Origin: Polaromonas sp.
GTDB taxonomy: Bacteria; Pseudomonadota; Gammaproteobacteria; Burkholderiales; Burkholderiaceae_C
Direction: 5' to 3'
Length of the DNA stretch: 64,000 bases
NCBI GenBank assembly: GCA_021737975.1
Contig: JAIPCZ010000004.1
Location: 1 to 64,000 of the forward strand
Both the position numbers and the translations under genes were made by a program. Shown here piece by piece: positions 8,664 through 16,226 of this stretch. The notes under the pieces were generated by a model. It did no database searches and was not told the origin of the DNA. It saw nothing but the letters and a program-made list of their open reading frames with translations. Numbering within the stretch: position 1 is the first letter of the stretch; every line of letters begins with the position of its first letter.

Positions 8664-9083
8664 ATGATCAAAAAAGCAAACATCCTGGTTGTCGACGATG
8701 AAGAAATCGTCCGGCTCAGTTATGCCAGATCGCTGGCAAGCGCCCATTGCCAAGTCGAGATGGTGAGCAACGGGCAAGACGCCTTGCAGGTGATGGGGGT
8801 CCGTCCCTTTGATGTGGTTTTGCTTGACCTGCTGATGCCGGGCATGAATGGCATGGCGGTGCTCAGCACCATCAAGCGGCGTTGGCCAGAAAGCGAAGTC
8901 ATCATCATTACCGGCTACCCTGCCCTTGACACAGCCAAGGAGGCCGTTTCACTGGGCGCCTACGACTACCTGGCCAAACCAGCCGGGCCTGACGACGTCA
9001 TCAATGCGACCCATAGTGCCATGAACCACAAGCGATGGACCCTGCGAAGCGACCCGGTGTCGTCGTGCGCAGCGATGCATTGA
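8664..9083 (+). CDS. Single-domain response regulator (CheY-like receiver)
   Basis: The 139-residue product is a receiver domain: the acidic pair in ILVVDDEE, the phospho-acceptor in VVLLDLLMPGMNG (aspartate near residue 52), the threonine in IIITGYP, and the lysine in DYLAKPAGPDD. It ends with a short unstructured tail and has no output domain. The start at 8664 is chosen over an upstream start because GAGG lies 8 bases before it and the sigma-54 promoter would overlap the longer form. It may be a phosphate shuttle or sink for the histidine kinase encoded at 14.4-16.1 kb. Confidence 0.88.
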   Translation: MIKKANILVVDDEEIVRLSYARSLASAHCQVEMVSNGQDALQVMGVRPFDVVLLDLLMPGMNGMAVLSTIKRRWPESEVIIITGYPALDTAKEAVSLGAYDYLAKPAGPDDVINATHSAMNHKRWTLRSDPVSSCAAMH

Positions 9084-9113
9084 TCCTGGCGGCCAAGCCG
9101 CCCGTGGCGGGTC

Positions 9114-9467
9114 CTAACGGGTCAGAATCCAGTCGACGACATTCTTGATGTCGCCCGCATCCTGGGATGCGATGACCTTGTGCGCCTCCTCGGTGCCGTC
9201 TTTAAGCTTGACCTTGGGCCCTTTGGTGATCGACTCTGTCAGTTTGGCCTGTGCATCGGCCTTGCCTTTCCATTTTTCGGCGATGCTCTTGAATGAGGCT
9301 GCCTTCTTGTCCTTGTCGACCGCGTGGCATTTCAGGCAATCACTTTTTTTGGCCAAAGACACCGCGGCATCGGCATCGACAGCGCCATAAGAGACGCTGG
9401 TGAACGCTGCCAGCAGCAGCCCGAGTGTCGACAGGCTGATCAGTTTTTGAGGGATGGAACATTTCAT
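9114..9467 (-). CDS. Small mono-haem c-type cytochrome without a distal methionine
   Basis: This 117-residue exported protein has a signal peptide (LISLSTLGLLLAAFTSVSYGA) and one haem-c motif, CLKCH at residues 44-48, in a class I cytochrome-like fold of about 85 residues ending DIKNVVDWILT. Class I cytochromes normally use a C-terminal methionine as the sixth haem ligand; this protein has no methionine apart from the initiator. H96 (EEAHKVI) lies where the ligand is expected, so bis-histidine ligation and a low redox potential are likely. The gene diverges from the sigma-54-driven regulator at 9926. Confidence 0.88.
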   Translation of the reverse strand: MKCSIPQKLISLSTLGLLLAAFTSVSYGAVDADAAVSLAKKSDCLKCHAVDKDKKAASFKSIAEKWKGKADAQAKLTESITKGPKVKLKDGTEEAHKVIASQDAGDIKNVVDWILTR

Positions 9468-9642
9468 TGGGAACTTACCTTTGCTTGGTTATCACAGGAA
9501 CAAGGCCGCAACAACGCCAACATCCGTGACACCGCAGCCCTTTGCGCATCGTGAAAGTTGCGCTGCAAAAATTCTAGAACCGACTTTCGCCGGCACACAA
9601 GCCCCCCGGTCAACTTAACTGTATAAAAAAAATATTCTCCTT

Positions 9643-9670
9643 CCAATCCCACACTTCCCTGTGGGATTGG
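9643..9670. promoter_or_regulatory. Perfect 11-6-11 inverted repeat, candidate activator site
   Basis: CCAATCCCACA and TGTGGGATTGG flank a 6-base spacer. The repeat ends 132 bases upstream of the -24 element at 9803, the distance range of NtrC-type enhancer sites. Its right arm resembles TGCGGGCATTGG at 8468-8479, which sits at nearly the same distance from the other sigma-54 promoter. No T-run follows, so a terminator is less likely. Confidence 0.5.
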
Positions 9671-9767
9671 CGCAAGCGACCCAAAACGCCGCCTGAAAAT
9701 TATGTACTTCGACTGAATCCAGATTCGGACGCCGGCGGAAAAAAGCAGGGAAAAAATTCATAAATCG

Positions 9768-9780
9768 TTGATTTAAAAGG
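9768..9780. promoter_or_regulatory. IHF-like site upstream of the second sigma-54 promoter
   Basis: The 13-mer TTGATTTAAAAGG is identical to 8576-8588. Together with its upstream flank (TAAATCG) it gives a full match to the IHF consensus YAANNNNTTGATW. It lies 22 bases upstream of the -24 element at 9803. Confidence 0.6.
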
Positions 9781-9802
9781 ATATTTGTCCAATATTTCTA
9801 TC

Positions 9803-9818
9803 TGGCACGCTGTTTGCA
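9803..9818 (+). promoter_or_regulatory. Sigma-54 (-24/-12) promoter, consensus match
   Basis: TGGCAC-N5-TTGCA matches the RpoN consensus at every conserved base and has the right spacing. Transcription would start near 9830 and read into the response-regulator gene at 9926 and possibly on into the cytochrome genes at 10920-12980. Confidence 0.88.
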
Positions 9819-9925
9819 TTATCAGAACAAGTCCCAGCGCAAACTCAGGCAAAGAGCGCAAGGATTCAAGTTCGGACCGGGTGGTAATTGTGCTGGCCCG
9901 ACCCTCGATTTCAAGGAGAAATATC

Positions 9926-10792
9926 ATGAGTGCACTGCGAAAAGTACTGGTTGTCGATGACGATCCGGTGGTTGGCAAGAGCTTCAACCGTGTTCTTTCA
10001 CAAGACAAGGGCTATGTCGTCGTGACCGCCCAGAACGCCGCTGAAGCACTGGAGAGGCTGCGTGAGCGGGAGTACGACGTCGTCTTCACGGACATCAAGA
10101 TGCCCGACATGGACGGTGTCGAGTTGACCGAACGCGTCAAGGCCAGCCGCCCCTGGACCCCGGTGGTCATCATCACTGGCTACGGCACCACGGCCAATGA
10201 GCAGCGCGCCAAAGCTGCCGGCGTGTCTGACTTCATGCGCAAACCCCTGTCGCCCGAGATGATCGAAGAAAGCGCGGCCCACGCCTTGCTCGAACCCGCC
10301 CGGCCCAGGGTGATCCAACTGCCCGTCGCACACGCCGAAGAAGTGCCGCTCCAGCCGCTCGAAGGAAATTCTTCCTACAAAAAAATGGCGCTGCTCCTGG
10401 CTGCACCGTTCATTGGCCTGGCATTTGCCTTGTTGCTGCCCCTTGCTGGCATTGCCATGCTGGCCTGGCTGGCTGTTCAGGCCTTGGCAACTCCAACCCG
10501 GTTGCAGCGCGCCAAAGCAGTTGCCCTGTTCCTGGTCGCACCCTTCATTGGCCTCGCCTATGCCGTTTTGCTGCCCCTGGTTGGCGCGGCCATGCTGCTC
10601 TGGGCCGCTGGCCAGGCCTTGATGGCCATCCCGTCGGTCAGAAAGATGTTGATGCATGTCAAAGATATTGCACTCTTTGTGGCCGCTCCCTTCATTGGCT
10701 TGATCTATGCGCTCATGCTGCCATTCGTTGGCATCACAATGCTGGTGTCCTTGGGTGTCAAGGCATGGATGACCCGGCCTTCAAAGGCATGA
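9926..10792 (+). CDS. Response regulator with a C-terminal triple-hairpin membrane domain
   Basis: This 288-residue protein is a receiver domain (residues 1-120; D10-D12, phospho-acceptor D56, T84, K106) joined by a proline-rich linker to a hydrophobic region (155-280). That region is three repeats of about 45-49 residues sharing the core APFIGLxxAxxLPxxGxxML, starting near residues 160, 205 and 254; each is long enough for a membrane hairpin. Arginine/lysine-rich segments separate the repeats. The start is fixed by AAGGAG 8 bases before the ATG. It is transcribed from the sigma-54 promoter at 9803 and precedes the nine-haem cytochrome. A receiver tethered to the membrane by its own C-terminus is unusual; no DNA-binding or enzymatic output is visible. 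Function unknown. Confidence 0.85.
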   Translation: MSALRKVLVVDDDPVVGKSFNRVLSQDKGYVVVTAQNAAEALERLREREYDVVFTDIKMPDMDGVELTERVKASRPWTPVVIITGYGTTANEQRAKAAGVSDFMRKPLSPEMIEESAAHALLEPARPRVIQLPVAHAEEVPLQPLEGNSSYKKMALLLAAPFIGLAFALLLPLAGIAMLAWLAVQALATPTRLQRAKAVALFLVAPFIGLAYAVLLPLVGAAMLLWAAGQALMAIPSVRKMLMHVKDIALFVAAPFIGLIYALMLPFVGITMLVSLGVKAWMTRPSKA

Positions 10793-10848
10793 GGCATCCG
10801 CGACAAGCACCCTTTCGTACCGTGAGACTGAAAACCACTTCAACCATG

Positions 10849-10884
10849 AGCTCCTCGGGGAAGACCTGTCTCCCCCGAGGAGCT
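10849..10884. terminator. 12-bp perfect stem-loop between regulator and cytochrome genes
   Basis: AGCTCCTCGGGG pairs with CCCCGAGGAGCT across a 12-base loop. Only two T's follow (TTTGC), so it is a poor intrinsic terminator. It may instead be a processing or attenuation site that separates the levels of the response regulator and the multihaem cytochrome. Confidence 0.45.
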
Positions 10885-10919
10885 TTGCACTTGAGTGGAC
10901 TCAACATGGGGATATTCTG

Positions 10920-12323
10920 ATGAAAAGCGTCTTGGCAACAGGCAACATGACTTCGGTGATTTTTGGCAAGCGCTGCTTGCAAGTGGTCATGCTGGCACTT
11001 GGGCTCGCCCTGGCCAGCGCCAACGTGCTCAGTGAAACCGTCGAGTTATCCGAAGAGACCCAGGCTTGCCTGGACTGCCATGACAAGGAGACCAAGCAAA
11101 AGAAAATTGAAAACGGCGAACTGCTCTCCCTGCATGTCTCGGCCAAGGCGTTTACCGCATCCATGCACAAGGAGACGGATTGCGAGGATTGTCACTCGGA
11201 CATTGACGGAAAAACACACGGCAAAGTCGCCATAGACATCAAGAGCCTGCGTGATTACGCGCTGGGCATGCAGGACTCCTGCCTGACCTGTCACAAGAAA
11301 AAAGTTACGGAATACGGTGACAGTGTGCATGCCGCCATGATCAAGGAAGGCAGCCAAAAAGCGCCACTGTGCTCGGACTGCCATCAGCCACACACCGTGC
11401 TTTCGACCAAGCTGGCCGGCCCCATCGAAGCGACACCCTGCGCCAAGTGCCATGAGGACATTTTCAAGGCTTACGCCAAGGATGTGCACGGAATTGCCCG
11501 TGTCGCCAAGGGCACCAGCGCGCCCATCTGTGCAGACTGCCATCAAGCCCACAATGTCAAGGCGGCCTCGATGGGAAGCGGGGTCAAGGACAGCTGTATT
11601 TCGTGCCACAAAGATGCCGTTAAGCAGCATGAGGACTGGTTGCCCAACACCCAGCGGCATTTTTCAGCCATTTCCTGCCCCGCCTGCCATGCACCTGACG
11701 CCAAGCGCCGGGTAAACCTCCGGCTGTATGACAGCGCCACCAAGCTGCAGATTTCCGAAAAATCGGGCGTGCCGCAGTTTGACAAACGCACCGGTGCAGC
11801 CGATGTCAACAACCAGGGCTTGAACGAACGCGCCCTGTGGAGCCTGCTCAAGGAATTCAACCAGGCTGGCGACGACAGCAAGACCGTTTTGCAGGGGCGA
11901 CTGGAGGTGAGTTCCGGCGTTGAGGCACACCAGCTGAGCGTAAAATCCAAAGCAATCAAGGACTGCGACACCTGCCACAAGAAGGGCGCCGAGCCGTTCC
12001 AGAGCGTCACGCTGACGATCGCGGGCCCCGACGGCCGGCCCTTGCGCCATGGTGTTCAAAACGATGTCCTGAACTCTCTCATGTCGGTCGACTCCGTGCA
12101 AGGCTTCTACGTGATCGGCAGCACACGGATCAAGTGGCTCGACATTTTGCTGGTGCTGGTCGTGCTGGGCGCCATAAGCGTGCCGCTTGCACACATGACG
12201 GTCAAGCGTCTCTTCAAGAACATGCGCGAGAAACTCGAGGCGGAGCGCGTCGCAGCCCAGGCCGAAGCCAAGCGCCAAGCCGCGGCAAATGAAGCCAATG
12301 CGCCTGAAGACAACACCAAGTAA
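10920..12323 (+). CDS. Nine-haem membrane-anchored cytochrome c
   Basis: The 467-residue protein has a signal sequence (residues about 18-38) and nine CXXCH motifs at 50, 88, 121, 151, 174, 204, 226, 253 and 349, plus many extra histidines for bis-His ligation. A single membrane helix (about 405-425, IKWLDILLVLVVLGAIS) and a charged cytoplasmic alanine/glutamate-rich tail follow. The first eight haem sites are evenly packed and the ninth is separated by about 90 residues. It belongs broadly with cytochrome c3/NapC-NrfB-type multihaem proteins, which carry electrons across the periplasm. The cytochrome b gene begins 12 bases downstream, suggesting a quinol-oxidising complex in which b-haems feed this electron wire. 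The terminal acceptor is not visible here. Confidence 0.9.
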   Translation: MKSVLATGNMTSVIFGKRCLQVVMLALGLALASANVLSETVELSEETQACLDCHDKETKQKKIENGELLSLHVSAKAFTASMHKETDCEDCHSDIDGKTHGKVAIDIKSLRDYALGMQDSCLTCHKKKVTEYGDSVHAAMIKEGSQKAPLCSDCHQPHTVLSTKLAGPIEATPCAKCHEDIFKAYAKDVHGIARVAKGTSAPICADCHQAHNVKAASMGSGVKDSCISCHKDAVKQHEDWLPNTQRHFSAISCPACHAPDAKRRVNLRLYDSATKLQISEKSGVPQFDKRTGAADVNNQGLNERALWSLLKEFNQAGDDSKTVLQGRLEVSSGVEAHQLSVKSKAIKDCDTCHKKGAEPFQSVTLTIAGPDGRPLRHGVQNDVLNSLMSVDSVQGFYVIGSTRIKWLDILLVLVVLGAISVPLAHMTVKRLFKNMREKLEAERVAAQAEAKRQAAANEANAPEDNTK

Positions 12324-12335
12324 ACGGAGTCACCC

Positions 12336-12980
12336 ATGAACAAGCTCTACATTCACCCCTTGCCCGTCAGGATCTGGCACTGGACCAATGCCTTCGGTTT
12401 TGTCTTGCTGATTGCCACCGGCCTGCAGATCCGGTACCTTGATCTTTTTCAGTTGATGTCCTTCAAGACTTCCGTGATTCTTCATAACTGGATCGGCTTT
12501 GCATTGATCGCCAACTTCTTCATCTGGCTGGGCTTCTATTTGTTCACCGACAAGATCAAGGTCTACCACCCGGAACTGAGCCCGACCAAATATTTCAAGG
12601 CCAGTTTTCGGCAAATGGAGTTCTATGGCTACGGCATCTTCAAGGGCGACCCCAACCCGCACCATCCCAGCGCCTACGCCAAATTTAACGCCCTGCAAAG
12701 CATGCTGTACCAGATCATCATGATGTTGCTGGTGCCCCTGCAATTCTTCACCGGTCTGCTGTTATGGGATGTGACGCGTTTTTCGTCCATGGTCGACCTC
12801 TTTGGCGGCGTGCGGGTGGTTGACACGGTTCATGTGCTGCTGTTCATCCTGTTCTGCGGATTCATCGTCGTCCACGTCTACCTGGCCAGTCTGGGTCACA
12901 CGCCCTCCGCCCATTTCAAGGCCATGATCACGGGTTATGAGGATGTGGATGACGCGCACCAGCCCGAGGCGAAGTCCTGA
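12336..12980 (+). CDS. Cytochrome b (b561/hydrogenase b-subunit type)
   Basis: This 214-residue integral membrane protein has about four hydrophobic helices and histidines in the places expected for two b-haems: HPLPVRIWHW at the N-terminus, ILHNWIGF, and VDTVHVLLFILFCGFIVVHVYL. The family includes the cytochrome b subunits of Ni/Fe hydrogenase, formate dehydrogenase-N and thiosulfate reductase, which exchange electrons with the quinone pool. The gene is 12 bases downstream of the nine-haem cytochrome, so the two probably form one complex. No hydrogenase or molybdoenzyme is encoded nearby. Confidence 0.9.
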   Translation: MNKLYIHPLPVRIWHWTNAFGFVLLIATGLQIRYLDLFQLMSFKTSVILHNWIGFALIANFFIWLGFYLFTDKIKVYHPELSPTKYFKASFRQMEFYGYGIFKGDPNPHHPSAYAKFNALQSMLYQIIMMLLVPLQFFTGLLLWDVTRFSSMVDLFGGVRVVDTVHVLLFILFCGFIVVHVYLASLGHTPSAHFKAMITGYEDVDDAHQPEAKS

Positions 12981-13022
12981 CTCCAGAGGGTGAGGTCCAC
13001 CACCTCACGAACCAAGACCGGA

Positions 13023-14450
13023 TCAGACCGGATCAGTCTCGCCGGCACCGTACTCGGTGTCGCGCACCCGGATGTTGTACTTTTTCATCAGCGCCTGAAA
13101 ATTGGCCCGCTGCATGCCCGTCTCTTCGGCGCTGCGCGTCACGTTGGAGGCGTTTCGCTTGAGCGTTTCCTGAATAAACGCCTTTTCAATGTCCTCCACC
13201 GATTTCTCGCGGGCAATTTTCTTCACGCGCTTGAGGTCATCACTGGTGCGCGGCACCTCGAAATCAGGGCGCGGCGTGTTCTCGATAATATTGGCGAGGT
13301 GCGCCTGACGGATGATGTGGTCTGTGGCAAGGATGACCGCACGCTGCATGGTGTTTTCAAGTTCACGCACATTGCCAGGCCAGTCATAGTTCACCAACAG
13401 ACTCATGGCGCCTTCGGAAATCTCTGATACCGGCTTGTCCAGCTCGGTACAGAAAATCTTCAGGAAATGAAACGCCAGTGCAGGTATGTCATCGCGGCGC
13501 TCCCGCAGGGCCGGTGAATGAATCGGAAAAACGTTGATGCGGTAATAGAGGTCCTCCCGGAAAGTGCCCTCCAGCACCATCGCCTTGAGGTCTTTGTTGG
13601 TGGCCGTGATGAGCCGGACGTTGGTCTTCTGCGTCGCGGTGGTGCCCACGGGCCTGAATTCCCGCTCCTGAATGACGCGCAGCAGCTTGGCCTGGGTGGA
13701 CAGCGGGATATTGCCAAATTCGTCCAGGAAAAGGCTGCCGTTATTGGCAATCTCGAACATGCCGCGCTTGTTGGCCACGGCGCCGGTGAAAGAGCCCTTG
13801 GTGTGCCCAAAGAGCTCACTTTCCAGCAGGCTTTCGGTGAGCGTGTTGCAGTCAACCGTGACAAATGGCTGGTCCTTGCGCAGACTGTTGTAATGGATCG
13901 CGCGGGCAATCATCTCCTTGCCGGTGCCGCTCTCGCCGCTGATCAGCACGGTGCTGTTGGTTGGCGCGCATTTTGCAACCAGTCCAAAAACCGCCTGCAT
14001 CGGCGGGCTTGAGCCAATGATGTTCTCAAACCTGTATTTGGAGCTGACTTCTGTTTTGAGCGTCCGGTTCTCCTGCTGCAGTTGGCGCCGCTCAAGGGCA
14101 CGATCCACCACATGCTTGAGCTCGTCCGGATCGAAGGGTTTGGACAGGTAGTCGAAGGCACCAAGTTTCATGGCCTTGACGGCGGTCTGAATCTCGGACA
14201 AGCCGGTCATCATGATGACATCCACGCCCGGATGGCGCTCCTTGACGTGCTGCAACACCTCCAGACCGTCGATGCCGGGCATCATGATGTCCAGAACGAC
14301 GAGGTCGTATTCCGTCTCATCCACCTTGCGTAAGGCTTCCTGGCCATCATGCGCCGAATCGACCGCATAGATGCTGTTGTCGCCCAGGATGCGTCGGCAA
14401 CTCCGGATGACGATTTCCTCGTCATCAACAATCAAGATTTTGGCGCTCAT
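13023..14450 (-). CDS. NtrC-family sigma-54-dependent response regulator
   Basis: This 475-residue protein has a receiver domain (1-120, phospho-acceptor D54, K104 region LSKPFDPDE), an AAA+ domain (about 145-380) with Walker A GESGTGKE, the sigma-54 contact loop as GSFTGA (usually GAFTGA), Walker B SLFLDEFGNI, and a C-terminal Fis-type helix-turn-helix (NASNVTRSAEETGMQRANFQALMKKY). It activates RpoN polymerase after phosphorylation. Its start overlaps the stop of the histidine kinase (ATGA), making them a clear two-component pair. The sigma-54 promoters at 8612 and 9803 are the obvious local targets (inference). Confidence 0.95.
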   Translation of the reverse strand: MSAKILIVDDEEIVIRSCRRILGDNSIYAVDSAHDGQEALRKVDETEYDLVVLDIMMPGIDGLEVLQHVKERHPGVDVIMMTGLSEIQTAVKAMKLGAFDYLSKPFDPDELKHVVDRALERRQLQQENRTLKTEVSSKYRFENIIGSSPPMQAVFGLVAKCAPTNSTVLISGESGTGKEMIARAIHYNSLRKDQPFVTVDCNTLTESLLESELFGHTKGSFTGAVANKRGMFEIANNGSLFLDEFGNIPLSTQAKLLRVIQEREFRPVGTTATQKTNVRLITATNKDLKAMVLEGTFREDLYYRINVFPIHSPALRERRDDIPALAFHFLKIFCTELDKPVSEISEGAMSLLVNYDWPGNVRELENTMQRAVILATDHIIRQAHLANIIENTPRPDFEVPRTSDDLKRVKKIAREKSVEDIEKAFIQETLKRNASNVTRSAEETGMQRANFQALMKKYNIRVRDTEYGAGETDPV

Positions 14451-16084
14451 TGTGCTTTCTCACCTGGACTAAGTTCACTTTCGCTGAACGGGGACGTGAT
14501 CGGCAGCAGGATACGAAACGTTGTTCCCTGTCCGACAACACTTGCCACCTTGATCTCACCACCATGCGCCTTGATGATCCCATAACTGACTGACAAGCCC
14601 AGCCCGGTGCCCTTGCCGACTTCCTTGGAGGTAAAGAAAGGATCAAAAATGCGCTGCATATTGGCCTCGGGAATACCACAACCGGTGTCCTTGATGGCAA
14701 GCTCGACCATTGGCGTGCTTTTTTTCCCGGTTTCCTGGCTTGTTTTCGCAACGTAGGCCCGTGTCACCACGGCGATCGTTCCTGCACCGTCAATGGCCTG
14801 CTGGGCGTTGACCATAATATTCATGACCACCTGCTTGATCAGGTCGGCATCACCCCAGATTTGCGGCAAATCAGGGTCAAGGTCCATCGTGATCACAATC
14901 TTTTGCAATGATGCGGGGCGTTCGACAAACCGAACCGTGTCTTCAAGCACCTGATTCAGATTGAAGAAACCCTTGACAGGCACTTTTTCCCTGGCGAAGT
15001 CAAGCAAGCGCCGGATGATGCTGGCACAGCGCTTGGTCTCGCGAATGACCAGGTCCAGATCTTCGGCATCTTCGCTGCCCTCCAGCACTTTCTTTCGCAT
15101 CAGCGAGGTGAAGGTCAGGACGCCAGTCAACGGATTATTCAGCTCATGCGCGATACCCGCCGCCAGCACGCCGATGGAGGCCAGCTTCTCGCCCTGAGCC
15201 ACTTCGGCGCGGGCCATCAGCAGTTCCTTTGAGCGCTCTTCAACCTTGGATTCAAGTTCCTGTATCAACTCGTTCAATTCGGCACGGGCGCGACGCAAGT
15301 CAGCCGTCATGTCGTTGAAGGACCCCGCGACCCGGCCGAATTCGTCTGCGCTACGCACCGGGATGGCTTGATCGAACTGACCGGAGCTGATTTTTTTGGC
15401 GCCGTCCTCCAGGTCTTTCAGCGGCAGGTAAATCATGCGCTGCAGCAAATAGCCGACACTGAGCGACAGCAGCAAAATGAAGCCAAATGAGACTGCAGCG
15501 ATGTGCAAAGCATGCTCCCGCATGGACTGGTCAATCTCTTCGAGCGAGTAGGCAATGTCGACAATACCCAGCACCGACTGGCTGGCCGGATGCTCATGAC
15601 ACGAGGCCGAGGCACAGGTGGGCTCGTTGCGGATGGCGTGCATGCTGGTCAGCACCCGATGGGTTCCATCCGGGTTGGAAAATACCTGCCACCGCTTGTC
15701 ATCGGCGACCCTCTTCAAGGGTTCACTGGTCTGATGGCAGCCAATACAGGGCTCGTCCTGCTGTTCGACCGAATAACCGATTTCCGATTTTCGGTTGGAA
15801 TGGATGATCGTGCCATCCTTGCTAATCACCCGAAGCCGTTCTATTCCTTGCTGCTTTCCCACGTCCTCAATGATCTTCTCGGCGATGTCGCGCTTGTTCA
15901 AGAGCATGGTGTAGCGTGTGCTGGCCACCACCACATCCGCAATTTGCATGACATGCCCGGCCACCATGTCCTGCATTTCCGCTTGCCGGTGCTTGATGAA
16001 AAGCAGCGTGGTCAAAGCGGTCGCCACTGACAGGGCAACGAACAGGTAGACGCTGACTTTGAACTTGAGATTATTTTTGATCAT
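14447..16084 (-). CDS. Membrane histidine kinase with a c-type haem periplasmic sensor
   Basis: The 545-residue kinase has a first membrane helix (8-30), a periplasmic domain (31-193), a second helix (194-214), HAMP, a coiled coil, HisKA with H313 (AGIAHELNNPLTG) and an ATPase domain with DTGCGIP and GTGLGLS. The periplasmic part contains CIGCH (113-117), a canonical haem-c attachment site, and CASASCH (157-163), a CX4CH site known in some c-type cytochromes. The sensor therefore probably binds one or two covalent haems and reads redox state, oxygen or NO. The ATG at 16084 is chosen over a GTG four codons upstream. The adjacent NtrC-type regulator overlaps its stop. Nearby cytochromes make respiratory regulation likely. 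Confidence 0.92.
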   Translation of the reverse strand: MIKNNLKFKVSVYLFVALSVATALTTLLFIKHRQAEMQDMVAGHVMQIADVVVASTRYTMLLNKRDIAEKIIEDVGKQQGIERLRVISKDGTIIHSNRKSEIGYSVEQQDEPCIGCHQTSEPLKRVADDKRWQVFSNPDGTHRVLTSMHAIRNEPTCASASCHEHPASQSVLGIVDIAYSLEEIDQSMREHALHIAAVSFGFILLLSLSVGYLLQRMIYLPLKDLEDGAKKISSGQFDQAIPVRSADEFGRVAGSFNDMTADLRRARAELNELIQELESKVEERSKELLMARAEVAQGEKLASIGVLAAGIAHELNNPLTGVLTFTSLMRKKVLEGSEDAEDLDLVIRETKRCASIIRRLLDFAREKVPVKGFFNLNQVLEDTVRFVERPASLQKIVITMDLDPDLPQIWGDADLIKQVVMNIMVNAQQAIDGAGTIAVVTRAYVAKTSQETGKKSTPMVELAIKDTGCGIPEANMQRIFDPFFTSKEVGKGTGLGLSVSYGIIKAHGGEIKVASVVGQGTTFRILLPITSPFSESELSPGEKAQ

Positions 16085-16167
16085 TGACGAGATCACAGAT
16101 CAATCCGGGTTGTGATGAGGCATCTCAACACCGACAGAAATTAGACCACTGATTTCGACCTCATCAT

Positions 16168-16200
16168 AAAAAAACCCGGTCAATCCATAAATTGCCGGGC
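16168..16200 (-). terminator. Rho-independent terminator of ssb
   Basis: Read on the minus strand, CCCGG and CCGGG form a GC stem around a 15-base loop, followed immediately by seven T's. It lies about 27 bases beyond the ssb stop. Confidence 0.75.
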
Positions 16201-16226
16201 TTTCCATTGTCAATCGTGGCCAAGTC

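Larger units (their letters stand above)
9468..9925. other. Regulatory intergenic region between cytochrome c and response regulator
   Basis: No gene was found in these 458 bases, which are clearly more AT-rich than their surroundings. They hold a perfect 11-bp inverted repeat, an IHF-like site and a sigma-54 promoter, listed separately, followed by an untranslated leader of roughly 100 bases. The promoter of the leftward cytochrome was not identified; it does not have an obvious sigma-54 form. Confidence 0.6.

Noticed and set aside
10849..10884. Strong 12-bp hairpin as a full transcription terminator before the nine-haem cytochrome
   Set aside because: Only a short TTT follows the stem, so intrinsic termination is doubtful; it is listed as a stem-loop with low confidence and read-through from the sigma-54 promoter is kept open.
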